From Variovorax brevis (GTDB taxonomy: Bacteria; Pseudomonadota; Gammaproteobacteria; Burkholderiales; Burkholderiaceae_C): DNA of 64,000 nucleotides. Below, one piece after another: positions 25,919-36,400 of the stretch; within the stretch, counting starts at the first letter, position 1; each line of letters begins with the position of its first letter. Both the position numbers and the translations under genes were made by a program. The DNA lies in contig NZ_JASZYG010000005.1 of NCBI RefSeq assembly GCF_030317105.1, forward strand, positions 558,001-622,000, given 5' to 3'. The notes under the pieces are model-generated. The model was not told the origin of the DNA. It did not search any database and saw only the letters and a program-made list of their open reading frames with translations.

Positions 25919-27016
25919 TCAGGCGGCCAGGGCGGCCGCCTGTTCCTGCGCTTCGAGCGCTTCCTGTGGTTCGGGTGCGAACCTCTCACCCAGCATGGCC
26001 TCCAGCGGTTCGTACAGCTTGGGCATGTGCATCGTGCGTGACAGGAGCAAGCGTGCCGCCGGCACCACCACCACGCGCAGCTCCATCCCGGTGCGAACGT
26101 GTGCGGACACCACCGGCTGTCCAGCCGCGGTGAAGGTCATGATCAAGTCCGGGAACTGCGCGAACCGCTTGCCCTTCTGGTCCAGCAGCATGTATTCGTT
26201 GATGAGGCTCAGCCGCGTCTGCGCGCCGTCGTCAAGTTCGACAAAGCCGACATCCAGCCCTTCCTGCTGCTCGCAACGGTAGGCGCTCACCCGGCCTTCA
26301 GCAACGACGCGTCCACCGAGCAAATCGACGGCTGCGTCCATCCCGCGGTCGAGGTACGCGCGGCCCAATGCGATGGCGCGGCTGATGGCGCCGGGCGCAC
26401 CGTGCCGGCGCGCGTAGCCGACCGACACCGGATTGCGCGTCACCGCGACGATGCCGCCTGCCTCGACGGACGCGCGGCGCACCATGCCGGACGTTCTCTC
26501 GAGGCGCCCGGAGGTCGTGCCTTCGACATGGCGCGCTTCATCGCCTCCGGCGTATGCCTGGATGGAAAGATAGCCGGGCTCGGTGTGCAGGCCCATTGCA
26601 CCCATCACGCTGGTTGGATGTGCCCGTCCGTTGCAGGCGAGGTCGATCAGCGGCAGGCCTGTCATGGCCGCCTGGAACCATCCGTTGATGGTGGTGTCGG
26701 CGCCGTTCTCGTTGGTGTTGAGGGCAACCAGTTCGCGACCGCGGGGCAGTTCCCGGCGCAGCAGTTCGATGGTGCGCAGACCGTGCGACGGCCGCACGTG
26801 AGGGTTGGGTGCGCCGGGTGCGCCGACCAGGGCAACGGTCGCCGTGAGTGCGTCATTGTCGAATTCGTCGGCGCTCCACAGCTGCGGCGTGCCCACTTGC
26901 AAGGCCAGGCGCGCGGTGCGCTCGCCCGCCTCGATCATGCCGCCCCCACCGCCGCCAAGGATGGCGCCGCCCCACACGGCTGCCAGGACGTCGTCGGTCG
27001 TCAAATTGCGTTTCAT
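25919..27016 (-). CDS. DUF917 domain protein (365 aa)
   Basis: Full-length member of the DUF917 family, also annotated as S-methyl thiohydantoin desulfurase-like. Glycine-rich N-terminus (ILGGGGGGMIEAGERTARLA), NTNENGADTTINGWFQAA, LPLIDLACNGRAHPTSVMGAMG, SGMVRRASVEAGGIVAVTRNP, then a second domain (YRCEQQEGLDVGFVELDDG, LINEYMLLDQKGKRFAQFPD). Family members occur beside hydantoinase-like and amino-acid racemase genes. It lies 24 bp downstream of the OPT transporter on the same strand. An Ala/Glu/Gln-rich tail (EALEAQEQAAALAA) is unremarkable. Enzymatic role unproven here. Confidence 0.87.
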   Translation of the reverse strand: MKRNLTTDDVLAAVWGGAILGGGGGGMIEAGERTARLALQVGTPQLWSADEFDNDALTATVALVGAPGAPNPHVRPSHGLRTIELLRRELPRGRELVALNTNENGADTTINGWFQAAMTGLPLIDLACNGRAHPTSVMGAMGLHTEPGYLSIQAYAGGDEARHVEGTTSGRLERTSGMVRRASVEAGGIVAVTRNPVSVGYARRHGAPGAISRAIALGRAYLDRGMDAAVDLLGGRVVAEGRVSAYRCEQQEGLDVGFVELDDGAQTRLSLINEYMLLDQKGKRFAQFPDLIMTFTAAGQPVVSAHVRTGMELRVVVVPAARLLLSRTMHMPKLYEPLEAMLGERFAPEPQEALEAQEQAAALAA

Positions 27017-27040
27017 GGTTCAGTGCTCCAGAGAGTGTGT

Positions 27041-28678
27041 TTACTTGGCACGCATGGCCTTGAACGCGCCCGAGAAGAAACTGAACAGCGCATCGCCGGC
27101 GATCACGCCGCCTGCGAACACTTCGAGCTTCTTGCGCGAACCTGCGCCCAGGGTCTTTTGCGCCACGATGCGAAAGGCGATGCCAATGGCCACCATCCAG
27201 CCGGCCATCGGGCTGGCAATGAGCAGGCCGGTGGCAAAGAGCACGCCCAGTTGCTGGCGTGCGCCGCCGATGATTTGCAGGATGGCGCCGGGTATGGCCC
27301 ACAGCGCGAGATTGCGCGCCGTTTCGCCCGAGATGCCCGCCTTGATGGCCGCGACGTAGGCCGCGTTGATGGGCGCTGTCATCTTGTTGCCGAAGTACAG
27401 CTTGTAGGTGCACGCGACCACGACGATGGCGACGACGAAGCCGATCATGCCGGCGATCAACTGCTGGCGCCGTCCATCGATTTCGAGCGCTGAGCCCGAC
27501 ACTTCGCCGCGCAGGATGAAGCCTGCCTTCAGGTCATAGCCCATGTCCGCGAAGGCCGGACCGGTGGTGGCCGAGAAGCCCGCGAGCACCACGAGCGCTT
27601 CGGGTGGAAAGCCGATCAGGATGCCGATCAACAGTGTGATGAGCGCCACCGCAAACGCCGGGAACCAACCCGAGTGCATGGCGGCGATGCCAACGATCAG
27701 TTCATGAACGAAGGCCGCAAAGGTGCCGTAGAGGACAAAGCAGATGAGCATGGGCATCGACATGCCGACCCACGCACCCGTGGTGGCCGTCAGCAACACC
27801 ATGATCGCGAGGTAGCCTGCGCCGCCCAGGCGCAGCGAGCGTCCCAGGACGGAGGCGCCGCGTGCGTCGTTGGCCGCAACGGCGCCGGTGCCGCCGGAGC
27901 GGCCCCGCATGACGACGCGGCCCACCTGGAACAGCGCCACGATGCCGGCGCCAATCATCATGCCGTGCGGTACGTAGAGCTTGGCGATGTCTACGCCGAA
28001 CAAGAGGGTCGAATAACCGCGTGCGAGAAGGCCGACGCCGAAGGCGATCATGGCCCCGAGGCCGCCGATGAGCGCCACGCCGAATGCCGACATCGGCAGC
28101 GCAAATACCGCGCCGGCAACGCCCGCGGCCAAGCCGCCGACCAGCAGCCACGCCTGCTTGCCGCCACTGTCGCCAGCCTTGATCGCCTCGGCCGCAGCGA
28201 TGCCCAGAGGCCAGGGATTCTTTGCAGGGAAGGCGGGCGTGTCGAACATGCGATAGAGCAACCACGCGTCCAGCAGCATCGCCAGGCTCACGCCGATGAG
28301 CATTGGCACGATCATTTCCGGCAGGCCGAACAGGAAGGGAATGCCGATCGGCAGGAAGAGGCTGTTGGCCGCGCCGAAGGTGGCCGAGGAGATGCTGGTT
28401 TGCGCCAGGTTCTGCGCATGCACGGAACGGAAGCCCCGGAACATCGCCAGCGGAATGCGCGCCAGCGCCATGGCTGCGAGCGCGCCCACCAGCGAAGTGC
28501 TTGGCGTGATGCCCAGGCTCGCAAGAATCTGGATGCCCACGATGGCGCCAAAGATGCTGAGCACGACCGTCAGGATCAGGTTGGCCGGCGCCAGGGCCTT
28601 CGGGTGGGTTGATTCCACGTCGAACGCGCTGGTGTGTGCGGTCGAACCCAGCGGGGTTGCCGTCGTCTCATGTGCCAT
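27041..28678 (-). CDS. OPT family oligopeptide-type transporter (545 aa)
   Basis: Polytopic permease of the oligopeptide transporter (OPT) superfamily, about 14 hydrophobic segments. Family features: a first helix after HPKALAPANLILTVVLSIFG, MFRGFRSVHAQNLAQTSISSATFGAANSLFLP, the NPWPLGIAAAEAIKAGD region, and ADMGYDLKAGFILRGEVSGS. Slightly shorter than many OPT proteins (600-670 aa). ATG 28678 is preceded by AGGAG at a normal distance. The promoter region contains a palindrome with a third half-site (28749-28787), probably bound by the divergent IclR regulator. Substrate probably a peptide or peptide-like amide, by family and by the DUF917 neighbour. Confidence 0.87.
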   Translation of the reverse strand: MAHETTATPLGSTAHTSAFDVESTHPKALAPANLILTVVLSIFGAIVGIQILASLGITPSTSLVGALAAMALARIPLAMFRGFRSVHAQNLAQTSISSATFGAANSLFLPIGIPFLFGLPEMIVPMLIGVSLAMLLDAWLLYRMFDTPAFPAKNPWPLGIAAAEAIKAGDSGGKQAWLLVGGLAAGVAGAVFALPMSAFGVALIGGLGAMIAFGVGLLARGYSTLLFGVDIAKLYVPHGMMIGAGIVALFQVGRVVMRGRSGGTGAVAANDARGASVLGRSLRLGGAGYLAIMVLLTATTGAWVGMSMPMLICFVLYGTFAAFVHELIVGIAAMHSGWFPAFAVALITLLIGILIGFPPEALVVLAGFSATTGPAFADMGYDLKAGFILRGEVSGSALEIDGRRQQLIAGMIGFVVAIVVVACTYKLYFGNKMTAPINAAYVAAIKAGISGETARNLALWAIPGAILQIIGGARQQLGVLFATGLLIASPMAGWMVAIGIAFRIVAQKTLGAGSRKKLEVFAGGVIAGDALFSFFSGAFKAMRAK

Positions 28679-28748
28679 CAGAGCATCTCCTGATTGTTTC
28701 AGATCGATGGCCAAGCCATCGGAATTGCCAAACTGCTCAACTTCTTGT

Positions 28749-28787
28749 GGTTCCAAAATATGGAACCTAGTATGATTTTATGGAACC
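28749..28787. promoter_or_regulatory. Candidate IclR operator 1 (three half-sites)
   Basis: GGTTCCAAAATATGGAACC (28749-28767) is a perfect 6-bp inverted repeat with a 7-bp spacer. A third half-site GGAACC begins at 28782, exactly 20 bp after the second. It lies 71 bp upstream of the OPT start and 113 bp upstream of the IclR start. The same geometry recurs at operator 2 (30375-30413). Palindrome plus one extra repeat is known for the IclR-family regulator PcaU. Confidence 0.75.
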
Positions 28788-28900
28788 AATGATAGTTGCC
28801 GCCAAAAAACTGTCAAGGGGGATTGCCTGGCCATCTCGCAGCCTTGTCGCGAGAGTGCGCCGTCTATGATCCCGGCAGCCTTGCCAACCAGAAGAGGGAA

Positions 28901-29671
28901 ATGAGCACGCTTGCCAACGCAATGGATGTCCTGAAGCTGATCGCGCGATTGCGCCGCGACATCACGGTCACCGACGTGTCCGCGGAATTGAATCTGCCCA
29001 AGAGTTCCGCGTCACGAACGCTGAGCATGATGGCCAGCTACGGCTTTCTGGATCGCGATCCCGCTACGCGCGCCTACCGGCCGGGCGGCGTCATCATGGA
29101 GGCCTCCTATCACTACCGCGCATCGCGCAGCACCGCCTCACTGGTCGAGGAGGCGCTTGCCGCGCTGGTGGATGAAAGCGGCTATACGGGCTACGTCAAC
29201 GTTCTCGATGGCGCCGATTCGATGGTCATCCAGATGCGCGCCGGCTCCGGCACGCTGCAGGTCTATACCCCGCCGGGCACCCGCGCGCCGGCGTACGCAA
29301 GCGCACCGGGGCGCGCGTTGCTGGCCGGGCTTTCAGACGAAGAGGTCACACAACTGGTGGGCAGCAAACTGGATCTGCGCCGTGGAGACGCGCCACGTAC
29401 GCGCAAGGACCTGCTGGGGCGGCTCGCCCAGGTGCGCGATCATGGCTGGTCGCTCTCGCGCGGAGAGGCTGTCACCAACGTTGCGGGAATCGCCGCCGCG
29501 GTGCTGGATCCGGCCAGCCGCCAGCGCTATGGCTTTGGCCTGGCCATTCCAGTGGAATCGTTGACGGATGCGCTCGTCGCGCGGCTTGGTGCGCTGGTGC
29601 GGGATGCCGCGAGCAACGTCGGCAAGCGCGTGGGCGATCCTTACTGGTTGGCCTTCCAGGCTGCGGCCTGA
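28901..29671 (+). CDS. IclR-family transcriptional regulator (256 aa)
   Basis: N-terminal winged helix-turn-helix (residues 1-70; LIARLRRDITVTDVSAELNL, KSSASRTLSMMASYGFL) and C-terminal effector-binding GAF-like IclR domain (YVNVLDGADSMVIQMRAG, AYASAPGRALLAGLSDEEV, GVAGIAAAVLDP-type region, YGFGLAIPVESL). ATG 28901 follows GAGGGAA. The gene is divergent from the OPT-DUF917 operon and convergent with aroM with no base between stop codons, i.e. it sits between its probable targets. Two matching operator candidates lie before the OPT and aroM genes. Effector probably a small carboxylate or amide; not determinable. Confidence 0.92.
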   Translation: MSTLANAMDVLKLIARLRRDITVTDVSAELNLPKSSASRTLSMMASYGFLDRDPATRAYRPGGVIMEASYHYRASRSTASLVEEALAALVDESGYTGYVNVLDGADSMVIQMRAGSGTLQVYTPPGTRAPAYASAPGRALLAGLSDEEVTQLVGSKLDLRRGDAPRTRKDLLGRLAQVRDHGWSLSRGEAVTNVAGIAAAVLDPASRQRYGFGLAIPVESLTDALVARLGALVRDAASNVGKRVGDPYWLAFQAAA

Positions 29672-30352
29672 TCAGAACAGATTGCCGACGGTCGAGGCCA
29701 GCACGCTTGCGGAGACGAACACCGGCAAGCCAGGCATCGCGTTGACGACGGCTTGCTTGTGCTGCTCCGTATAGCCCATGCAGTCGAGCACGATGGCTTG
29801 TGCGCCTTGATCGCGAAGTGTCCTGGCCGTGTCCACCAGCGAGTCCAGCGGGCCGTAGGGCGATGCCGATGCGCACGGCAACTCATCGCCGGGCGCGGAC
29901 CACTTGTCCTGGATCTGCCTCACCTGCTCCGGCAGCGGCGCGATCATTCCGAGGCGCTTGCCGTGCGCCAGGTTGTTGATGGTCGCCTGGACGACGCGGT
30001 CGGGTTCAATCAGCCATGCGCCCTTCGTGCGCAACGTCGCAAAGTGCCCCGTGCAAAGGACAACGACAACGTTCGCACCTTGCGCTTCCAATTGGTCGAT
30101 GCAACGCTGCAAGCCTCGTTCCACTGCGTGCTCATCCAGCGCGACCGATTGGCCGCTGGCAAGCCGGGAGATCAGGGGGAAGGCGCCTTCACGGACGGCA
30201 AAGTCGCGCGTGACCGCTTCAGGTGAAAGTCCATCGAGCACGCCGCATTCGATGGTTCGCACATGCGCAGGCAAGGCTTTCACGATGGCCCCGGTCATGT
30301 CAGGGCGGGGCGATTGTCCGATGGTGAGGAATGCCAGCAGTGGATGCGACAT
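29672..30352 (-). CDS. AroM family protein (226 aa)
   Basis: AroM-family member of the Asp/Glu/hydantoin racemase-like fold. Signature N-terminus LLAFLTIGQSPRPDMTGAIV; GVLDGLSPEAV; and two cysteine positions equivalent to racemase catalytic residues, VVVVLCTGHFATL and AIVLDCMGYTEQHK. E. coli AroM has no settled function. The start at 30352 has a candidate IclR operator 23 bp upstream. Transcription from the ndvB gene, whose stop is 66 bp upstream, could also read in because no terminator is visible. Its link to DUF917 suggests amino-acid-derived hydantoin or amide metabolism. Confidence 0.87.
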   Translation of the reverse strand: MSHPLLAFLTIGQSPRPDMTGAIVKALPAHVRTIECGVLDGLSPEAVTRDFAVREGAFPLISRLASGQSVALDEHAVERGLQRCIDQLEAQGANVVVVLCTGHFATLRTKGAWLIEPDRVVQATINNLAHGKRLGMIAPLPEQVRQIQDKWSAPGDELPCASASPYGPLDSLVDTARTLRDQGAQAIVLDCMGYTEQHKQAVVNAMPGLPVFVSASVLASTVGNLF

Positions 30353-30374
30353 GCGAAAGAGCGTCGGTTGTTGA

Positions 30375-30413
30375 AGTTCCGTATTTTAGAACCTATCAAT
30401 AAATAACGGAACT
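30375..30413. promoter_or_regulatory. Candidate IclR operator 2 (three half-sites)
   Basis: AGTTCCGTATTTTAGAACC (30375-30393) followed by GGAACT at 30408. Arm-to-arm offset is 13 bp and the third half-site is 20 bp after the second, the same as in operator 1 and in the same orientation relative to the leftward gene. It lies just upstream of the aroM start and ends six bases before the ndvB stop codon. Confidence 0.72.
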
Positions 30414-30418
30414 CGTGT

Positions 30419-33400
30419 TCAACTGCTGACGGAAGAGACGCGCACGACGGCCTTGTCCTCCAACGCCTGCCAGTCGATCCATTCGCCGGGTCGCACGTTC
30501 ACGGCGGCCGCCCGCGCATCGGTCTCGCTGCCGCACCACTGCACCGAGAACTCACGGCCCTGGAGCCGCAGCGCGATCTCGAAACCGGGCCACTCCGGCG
30601 GCACGCGCGGCGTCAACCGCAGCCTGTGACCCTGCACCTGCAGGCCCAGCAGGGTTTCGATGGCCGCGCGCTGCAGCCAGGCCGCGGAGCCCGTGTACCA
30701 ACTCCAGCCGCCGCGCCCGACGTAAGGCGCCGCGCCATAGGTGTCGCCCGGCATGACATAGGGCTCCAGTTCGTACACCGGGCGGCGCTGCGGATGCGCC
30801 GCGCGATGGGCGGGGCTCAGGCCCTTGAAGCTTTCCCATGCGGTGTGCACGTCGCCCTGCAGTGCCTGCGCCATCATGGCCCACACGGCACCATGGGAGT
30901 ACTGGCCGCCGTTCTCGCGCACGCCGGGCGGATAGGCCTGGATGTAACCGGGATTGTGGGTGGAATGCGCCAGCGGTGGATGCAGCAGGCGAAGCAGGCC
31001 GGCCGAGTGGTCTGTCAACTGTTGCTTGACAGCGCGCATGGCCGGCACGGTGAAGTCCTCGCGCGAGGCACCGGAGATGACCGACCACGCCTGCGCAATC
31101 AGGTCGATGCGGCACTCCTCGTTGATCGATGAGCCCAGCGGCGCGCCATTGTCGAAGAAGGCGCGGCGGAACCAGGCGCCGTCCCAGCCTGTCTGGTGCA
31201 AGGCCAGCACCCAGCCCTGGCGCGCTTCGAGCCAGCGCTTGGCGCGCTCGCCCTGTCCGCGTCCCTGCGCGATGGGCGCAAAGCGTTGCACAACGTCGCA
31301 GAGAAACCAGCCGAGCCACACCGATTCCCCACGCCCTTCGTGCCCGACGCGGTTCATCCCGTCGTTCCAGTCGCCGGTGCCCATCAGCGGCAGCCCATGG
31401 GCGCCCACTTTGAGGCTGCGGTCGATTGTGCGGGCGCAGTGCTCGTAGATCGTGGCGACCTGCTCGCTGATCTGCGGCGGGTAGTACGCGTCCTCTGCAC
31501 CCTCGGGAATCGGCGGTCCCTCGATGAAGTGGGCCGCGGCGTCGAGGATGCTCGTGTCGCCGCTGACCTCGACGTAGTGCGCGCAGGCATAGGGAAGCCA
31601 CAGCAGGTCGTCCGAAAAATGCGTGCGCACTCCGGCGCCGCCCGGCATGTGCCACCAGTGCTGCACATCGCCTTCGGGAAACTGCCGCGACGCGTTCATC
31701 ACGATCTGGTCGCGCAGCCGTTTCGGATCGGTCAACGCAAAGGCCATGGCGTCCTGCAACTGGTCGCGAAAGCCGAAGGCGCCGCCGGCCTGGTAGAAGC
31801 CGGCCTTCGACCAGATGCGGCAGGCCAGCGTCTGGTAGGGTAGCCAGCGGTTGACCAGCACGTCGAACAGCGGATCGGGCGTGCGCACTTGCACGCGCCC
31901 CAGCAGCTCGTCCCAGAAGCCACGCACCTGCGCGAAGGATTCGCCCGCATCGCGTTGGCGCCATTGCTGCGCCAGTTGCATGGCGCCCTGCGCATCGGGC
32001 GCATGGCCGAGCAGGAAGCTGAAGCTGGCGACCTCGCCGGCCATCACGGCCAGCTCGCCTGCGATGGCGGCGCATGCATCCAGTCCGCTGCCGGCGCGTT
32101 GTGCAAGGGCGTCTGGAACTTCAAGGCCGCCGGAGGTCTGGGTGAAGAATTCGTCCCGGTCGCACGTCCATTGCTCGGGAGTCCGTGGAAGGCCCGCGAT
32201 CATCACGAAGGCCGTGCTGCCGCCGAAGCCCGCGTTCGATTCGCGTTGCTGGCCAAAGACCGCCGGGACGCCGTCGGGCTTCCAAGTGTGCACGGTGCGC
32301 CGTTCGCCGCGCGCGGCGCCCATCTGCCACTCGACCATGGCGAGGGCGCGCAGGCGTCGCGGGCCGCTGCCTTGGTTGTGCACGGTCACATGGACGACTT
32401 TCATGCGGTCGTCGCGGTCGACGAAGAAGGTCGTCTCCAGCGACAGGCCTTCGTGCTCGCATTCGAAGATCGTGTAGCCCTGGCCGTGGCGCACATGGTG
32501 CCGGGTATCCGGGCGCGTGCCGGCGGCGGGCGTCAACGGGATCAAGTCCCGTGAATCGAGGTCCTGAAGAAGGTAGTGCTCGAAAGCCGGGTCCTGCACC
32601 GGATCGTTCGACCATGGCGTGATCTGGTGCATGCGGCTGTTGCCGGCCCACGTGAAGCCTGAAGCCGCCTCCGAAACCTGAAAGCCGAAATCGGCGTTGG
32701 CGATGATGTTGACCCACGGCCGCAAAGGGCGGTGCTGCGCATCGACCGTGAAGCTGAATTCACCTGATGCGGCGTCGAAATCGCCGACTGGCGCCTGCAC
32801 GGCTTGCGCTTGCACGGCCTGCGGCTGCTTGAATGCGCCACGCGGGTTCAATGCGACGGTGGGTGCGTCCTGGGCGATGGCGCGCGGCGTGGCTGCATCG
32901 CGCAAGGCGGCAACCTGCGCTTCGAGCGTGCGGCCATCGGCGGTGAACACCGCGCGCGCCAGGGCCGACAGCGCAGCCTTTTCGGAAGCTGCGACATCTT
33001 GGTCGCGCAAGAGATAAAAGCCTGCGGAGTCGTTGCGCGGAAAGCTGTTTTGCACCTGCTGCGCCACCCGGTCGCGCAGCGCCTGGATCTCGCGCTGCAG
33101 GGGCATGAGGTACGAACTGGGCTCGCTGTTGAGCACCACCAGGTCGCAGGCCACGCCGCCGAATCCCCACCACGGCTGCGCGCGCAGCAGCGTGTTGAGC
33201 AACCGCATGCCGGTGGTCGAATGGATGTGCACCAGCACGATCGGCTTGTCGCCCGAAATGCCGAAGCGCCAGATCTGCCGCAGGTCGATCGTGCCGCGAT
33301 CGCTCATCGGGCGCGGCGATGTGTAGGTCAGGATGGTGGTGAGGTCCTGCAACGCAAGGTTTTGCGCCGGGTCGATGCTCAGGTCGCGCAGCCTCACCTG

Positions 33401-36400
33401 CGCCAGCGTGGCGGCCATGCGCGTCGCCCGCTCCACGTGCATGGGTTGCAGGTAGCGGTCGATGACGGGGAGCAATCCGTCTTCGTGTTCATCGGCGGTG
33501 GTGGCGAAGGTGATGCGTGCGGTGGCGCCGGCCTCGATCTGCAGGCGCACGCGCAGGCACGCGATGGGGTCCAGGCCGTTGATGGGCTGGCCGTTGCCGT
33601 CCAGCGCCTGCGCGTCGAGCGCCGGATCGGCCAGCGACCGGTTCCTGCCGATGAAGGCGCGCCGGTCGGCCATGCAGGCGACCGACAGCACGTGCGCATC
33701 GACCGAGGCCACGAAATGCGCAACTGCCATGCTCGCGTCGCCGTGCAGGCGGGGCTTGCGCGTGATGAGCAGGGCGCGCCATGCCGGCTCCCATCGCGTC
33801 TCGACGAAGAGGTTGGTGAACGCCGGATGCGCCTCGTCCGCCTTGGGCTGCGACAGCACGGGTTCGAAGTACGAAATCAACTCCAGCGTGCGTGTGGCGT
33901 TGCTCGTGTTGTGCAGGGCCACCGTGCGCAGTTCGGTATCGTCCTCGGGGCTGATGAGGACGGTGGTGCGCACCTGCAGGTCTTCGCAGCGTGCGTCGAA
34001 CTGAACCTGATCGGCCAGGAAGCGGGCGCGATAGTGCCAGCCCTCGCCGGGCGCGGGCAACGCGGTCAGCGACACGGGCCTGGCTGCTTCATCGCCGGCA
34101 CCTTCGGCGTGCACGAAGAAAAAGGTGCCGTAGTGGTCACGCAAGGGATCGTCGCGCCAGCGACTCACGTTCGAGGATTGCCAGCGACTCACGCCAGCGC
34201 CGTTGGCGCGCAGGGCGACCGTGTAGCGGCCGTTGGAGAGCAGGTGCGTGGGCTGCATGCCCGGCGCCAGCGGATCCACCACGCGTGGCTGGAAGACCGG
34301 CGGCGGTTCGCCTTCCGCCGGTTCGGGCGGCGTGCGCGGATCGGCGCTGCCGATGATCTGGCGCGGCGTGCGTTCGTGCAGCAGCGATTCATGGGCCTGC
34401 ACCAGCGGCGCCGACGCGAACCAGCGCCGGGGCGCATCGTCACACAGCAAATTGCACAGCGCCACCAGCGACATGCCCTGGTGATGCGACATGAAATTGC
34501 GCACGACGCTGAAGCCCTGTCCTTCGGCCTGCCGCGAGATCGTGAAGTCGATTGCGTCGAAGAAGCCGAATTCGCCACGCGCACCGAGCGATTGAAGCAG
34601 GTGCAGGTTCAACATGACGTCGTGCGGTACATGCGCCGCGGCCATGGCGGCGGCGTAGGGCGCGACGACTCGTTCCGTGGGCGGTGTGCGCCGCAAGGCC
34701 AGACGCGGCACGCCGAAGGGCGAATACTGATACGCCAGCGAATGGTCCTGCGCAAAATAGGCCGACTCGGAAACGCCCCAGGGCTGGTACATCGCATGGC
34801 CGAAAGCCTGCTGCTCGCGAATGGCTGCGCGGTTGGCCGCGTCCAGCAGGCTGTGCTGCGGCTCTGGCATCACGAGCGAGGGCATCAGGTACTCGAACAT
34901 CGAGCCCGCCCATGATTTCAGGCCCGGCTCGAAGCCGACAGACAGGAAAGGGCGGCCCAGCGCCGGCCAGTGGCGGCGTGGTGCGTCGCCCTTGGCGATG
35001 GCCAGGAAGCTGAGCAGTCGCGATTCCGAAGAGAGCAGGTCGTAGTAGCTCGCGTCGAGCGTCATGTCGTCCACGCGAAGGCCGATGTGGAACAGGTGGC
35101 GCTTGGGGTTGTAGAGGCCGCTGAAGTCCATCGCGTGGCACAAGGTCTCGCAGCGTCTTGCCATCTCTTCCAGTGCAGCGCGTTGGGCGTCGTCGCGGGC
35201 CGTGGTCTTGGCAAGTTGCCCACAGGCCTGCGCCACGCACAGAAGATGCCCGGCGAGGTTGCCGCTGTCGACGCTCGACACATAGGCCGGCGGGAGCATG
35301 CGAAGCGTCTGCGTGTCGTACCAGTTGTAGAGATGGCCATGGAACTTGTCGAGCCGGTCGACCGTGGCGAGCGTCGCTTCCAGTCGCGCGAGCAACTGCG
35401 CCGTGTCAATCCATCCAAACTCGTGCGCGCAACAGGCGGACAGCAGGTACATGCCGATGTTGGTCGGCGAGGTGCGGTGGGCGATCGTCGGCTGTGGTTC
35501 GAGTTGCAGGTTGTCGGGCGGCAGGTCGTTGTCCTCCGGGCCTACGACGTACTCGAAGAAGCGCCAGGTGTCGTGCGCCAGCTTTTCCAGGTAGTCGCGC
35601 TCGGAGGCGTCCAGGGTCTGGCGATGGCGGTCACGCTTGGTGACGTCGCTGGACCACCACGCCAGCACAGGCGCCAGCGCCCACACGACGAACAGGGCTG
35701 GGCCTGCGAAGGGATGGGGGCTCCATGCGGCAGCGCAAGCCAGGACGATGCCCGAGAGGCTTGCAACGGCACCGGCCCGCAGGAAGGCGGGAAGCTCATA
35801 CCGCGCCTGCGCCGCCGCCTGCTCGGACGTCGTCCATTGCAGGAGCTTGCGCCGGCTGATCGTCATGCGCCACAACGCTCTTGCACTCGCGTCCAGCAGC
35901 AGTCTGGCCTGGGCCATCAACTGGACGAACTGCCAGGCGGCGCCGGCCAGCGCGCGAATCAACTCGCCGCCGCCGATGTCGAAGAAGTGACGCAACTCGA
36001 TGTTGCGCCGCGTCGGTACCAGTCCGGCCAGCGCGCCGAGCAACGGGCCGAGGAGAAGCGCGGCCGCAGCCGTCGCCAGCGCCCAGCTCAAGGGCACGGC
36101 GTCCGCGAAGATGGCCAGCGCGATCAGCAGGCACGACGCCGGCGCGACCAGGGCCCGGCGCAGGTTGTCGATCATCTTCCACAGGCCGAGCCCATCGATG
36201 CCGAATCGGCGCGGTTGCAGCATCAGGGGCAACAGTTGCCAGTCTCCCCGCGTCCAGCGATGGACGCGCGAGGACGCGACGCTGGCGTGGTGGGGATGGT
36301 CTTCCAGCAGCATCACGTCCGTCATCAATGCGCATCGTGCGACGACGCCTTCGAGCAGGTCGTGGCTGAGCACCTGGCCTTCGGGCATCCGCGCATCCAG

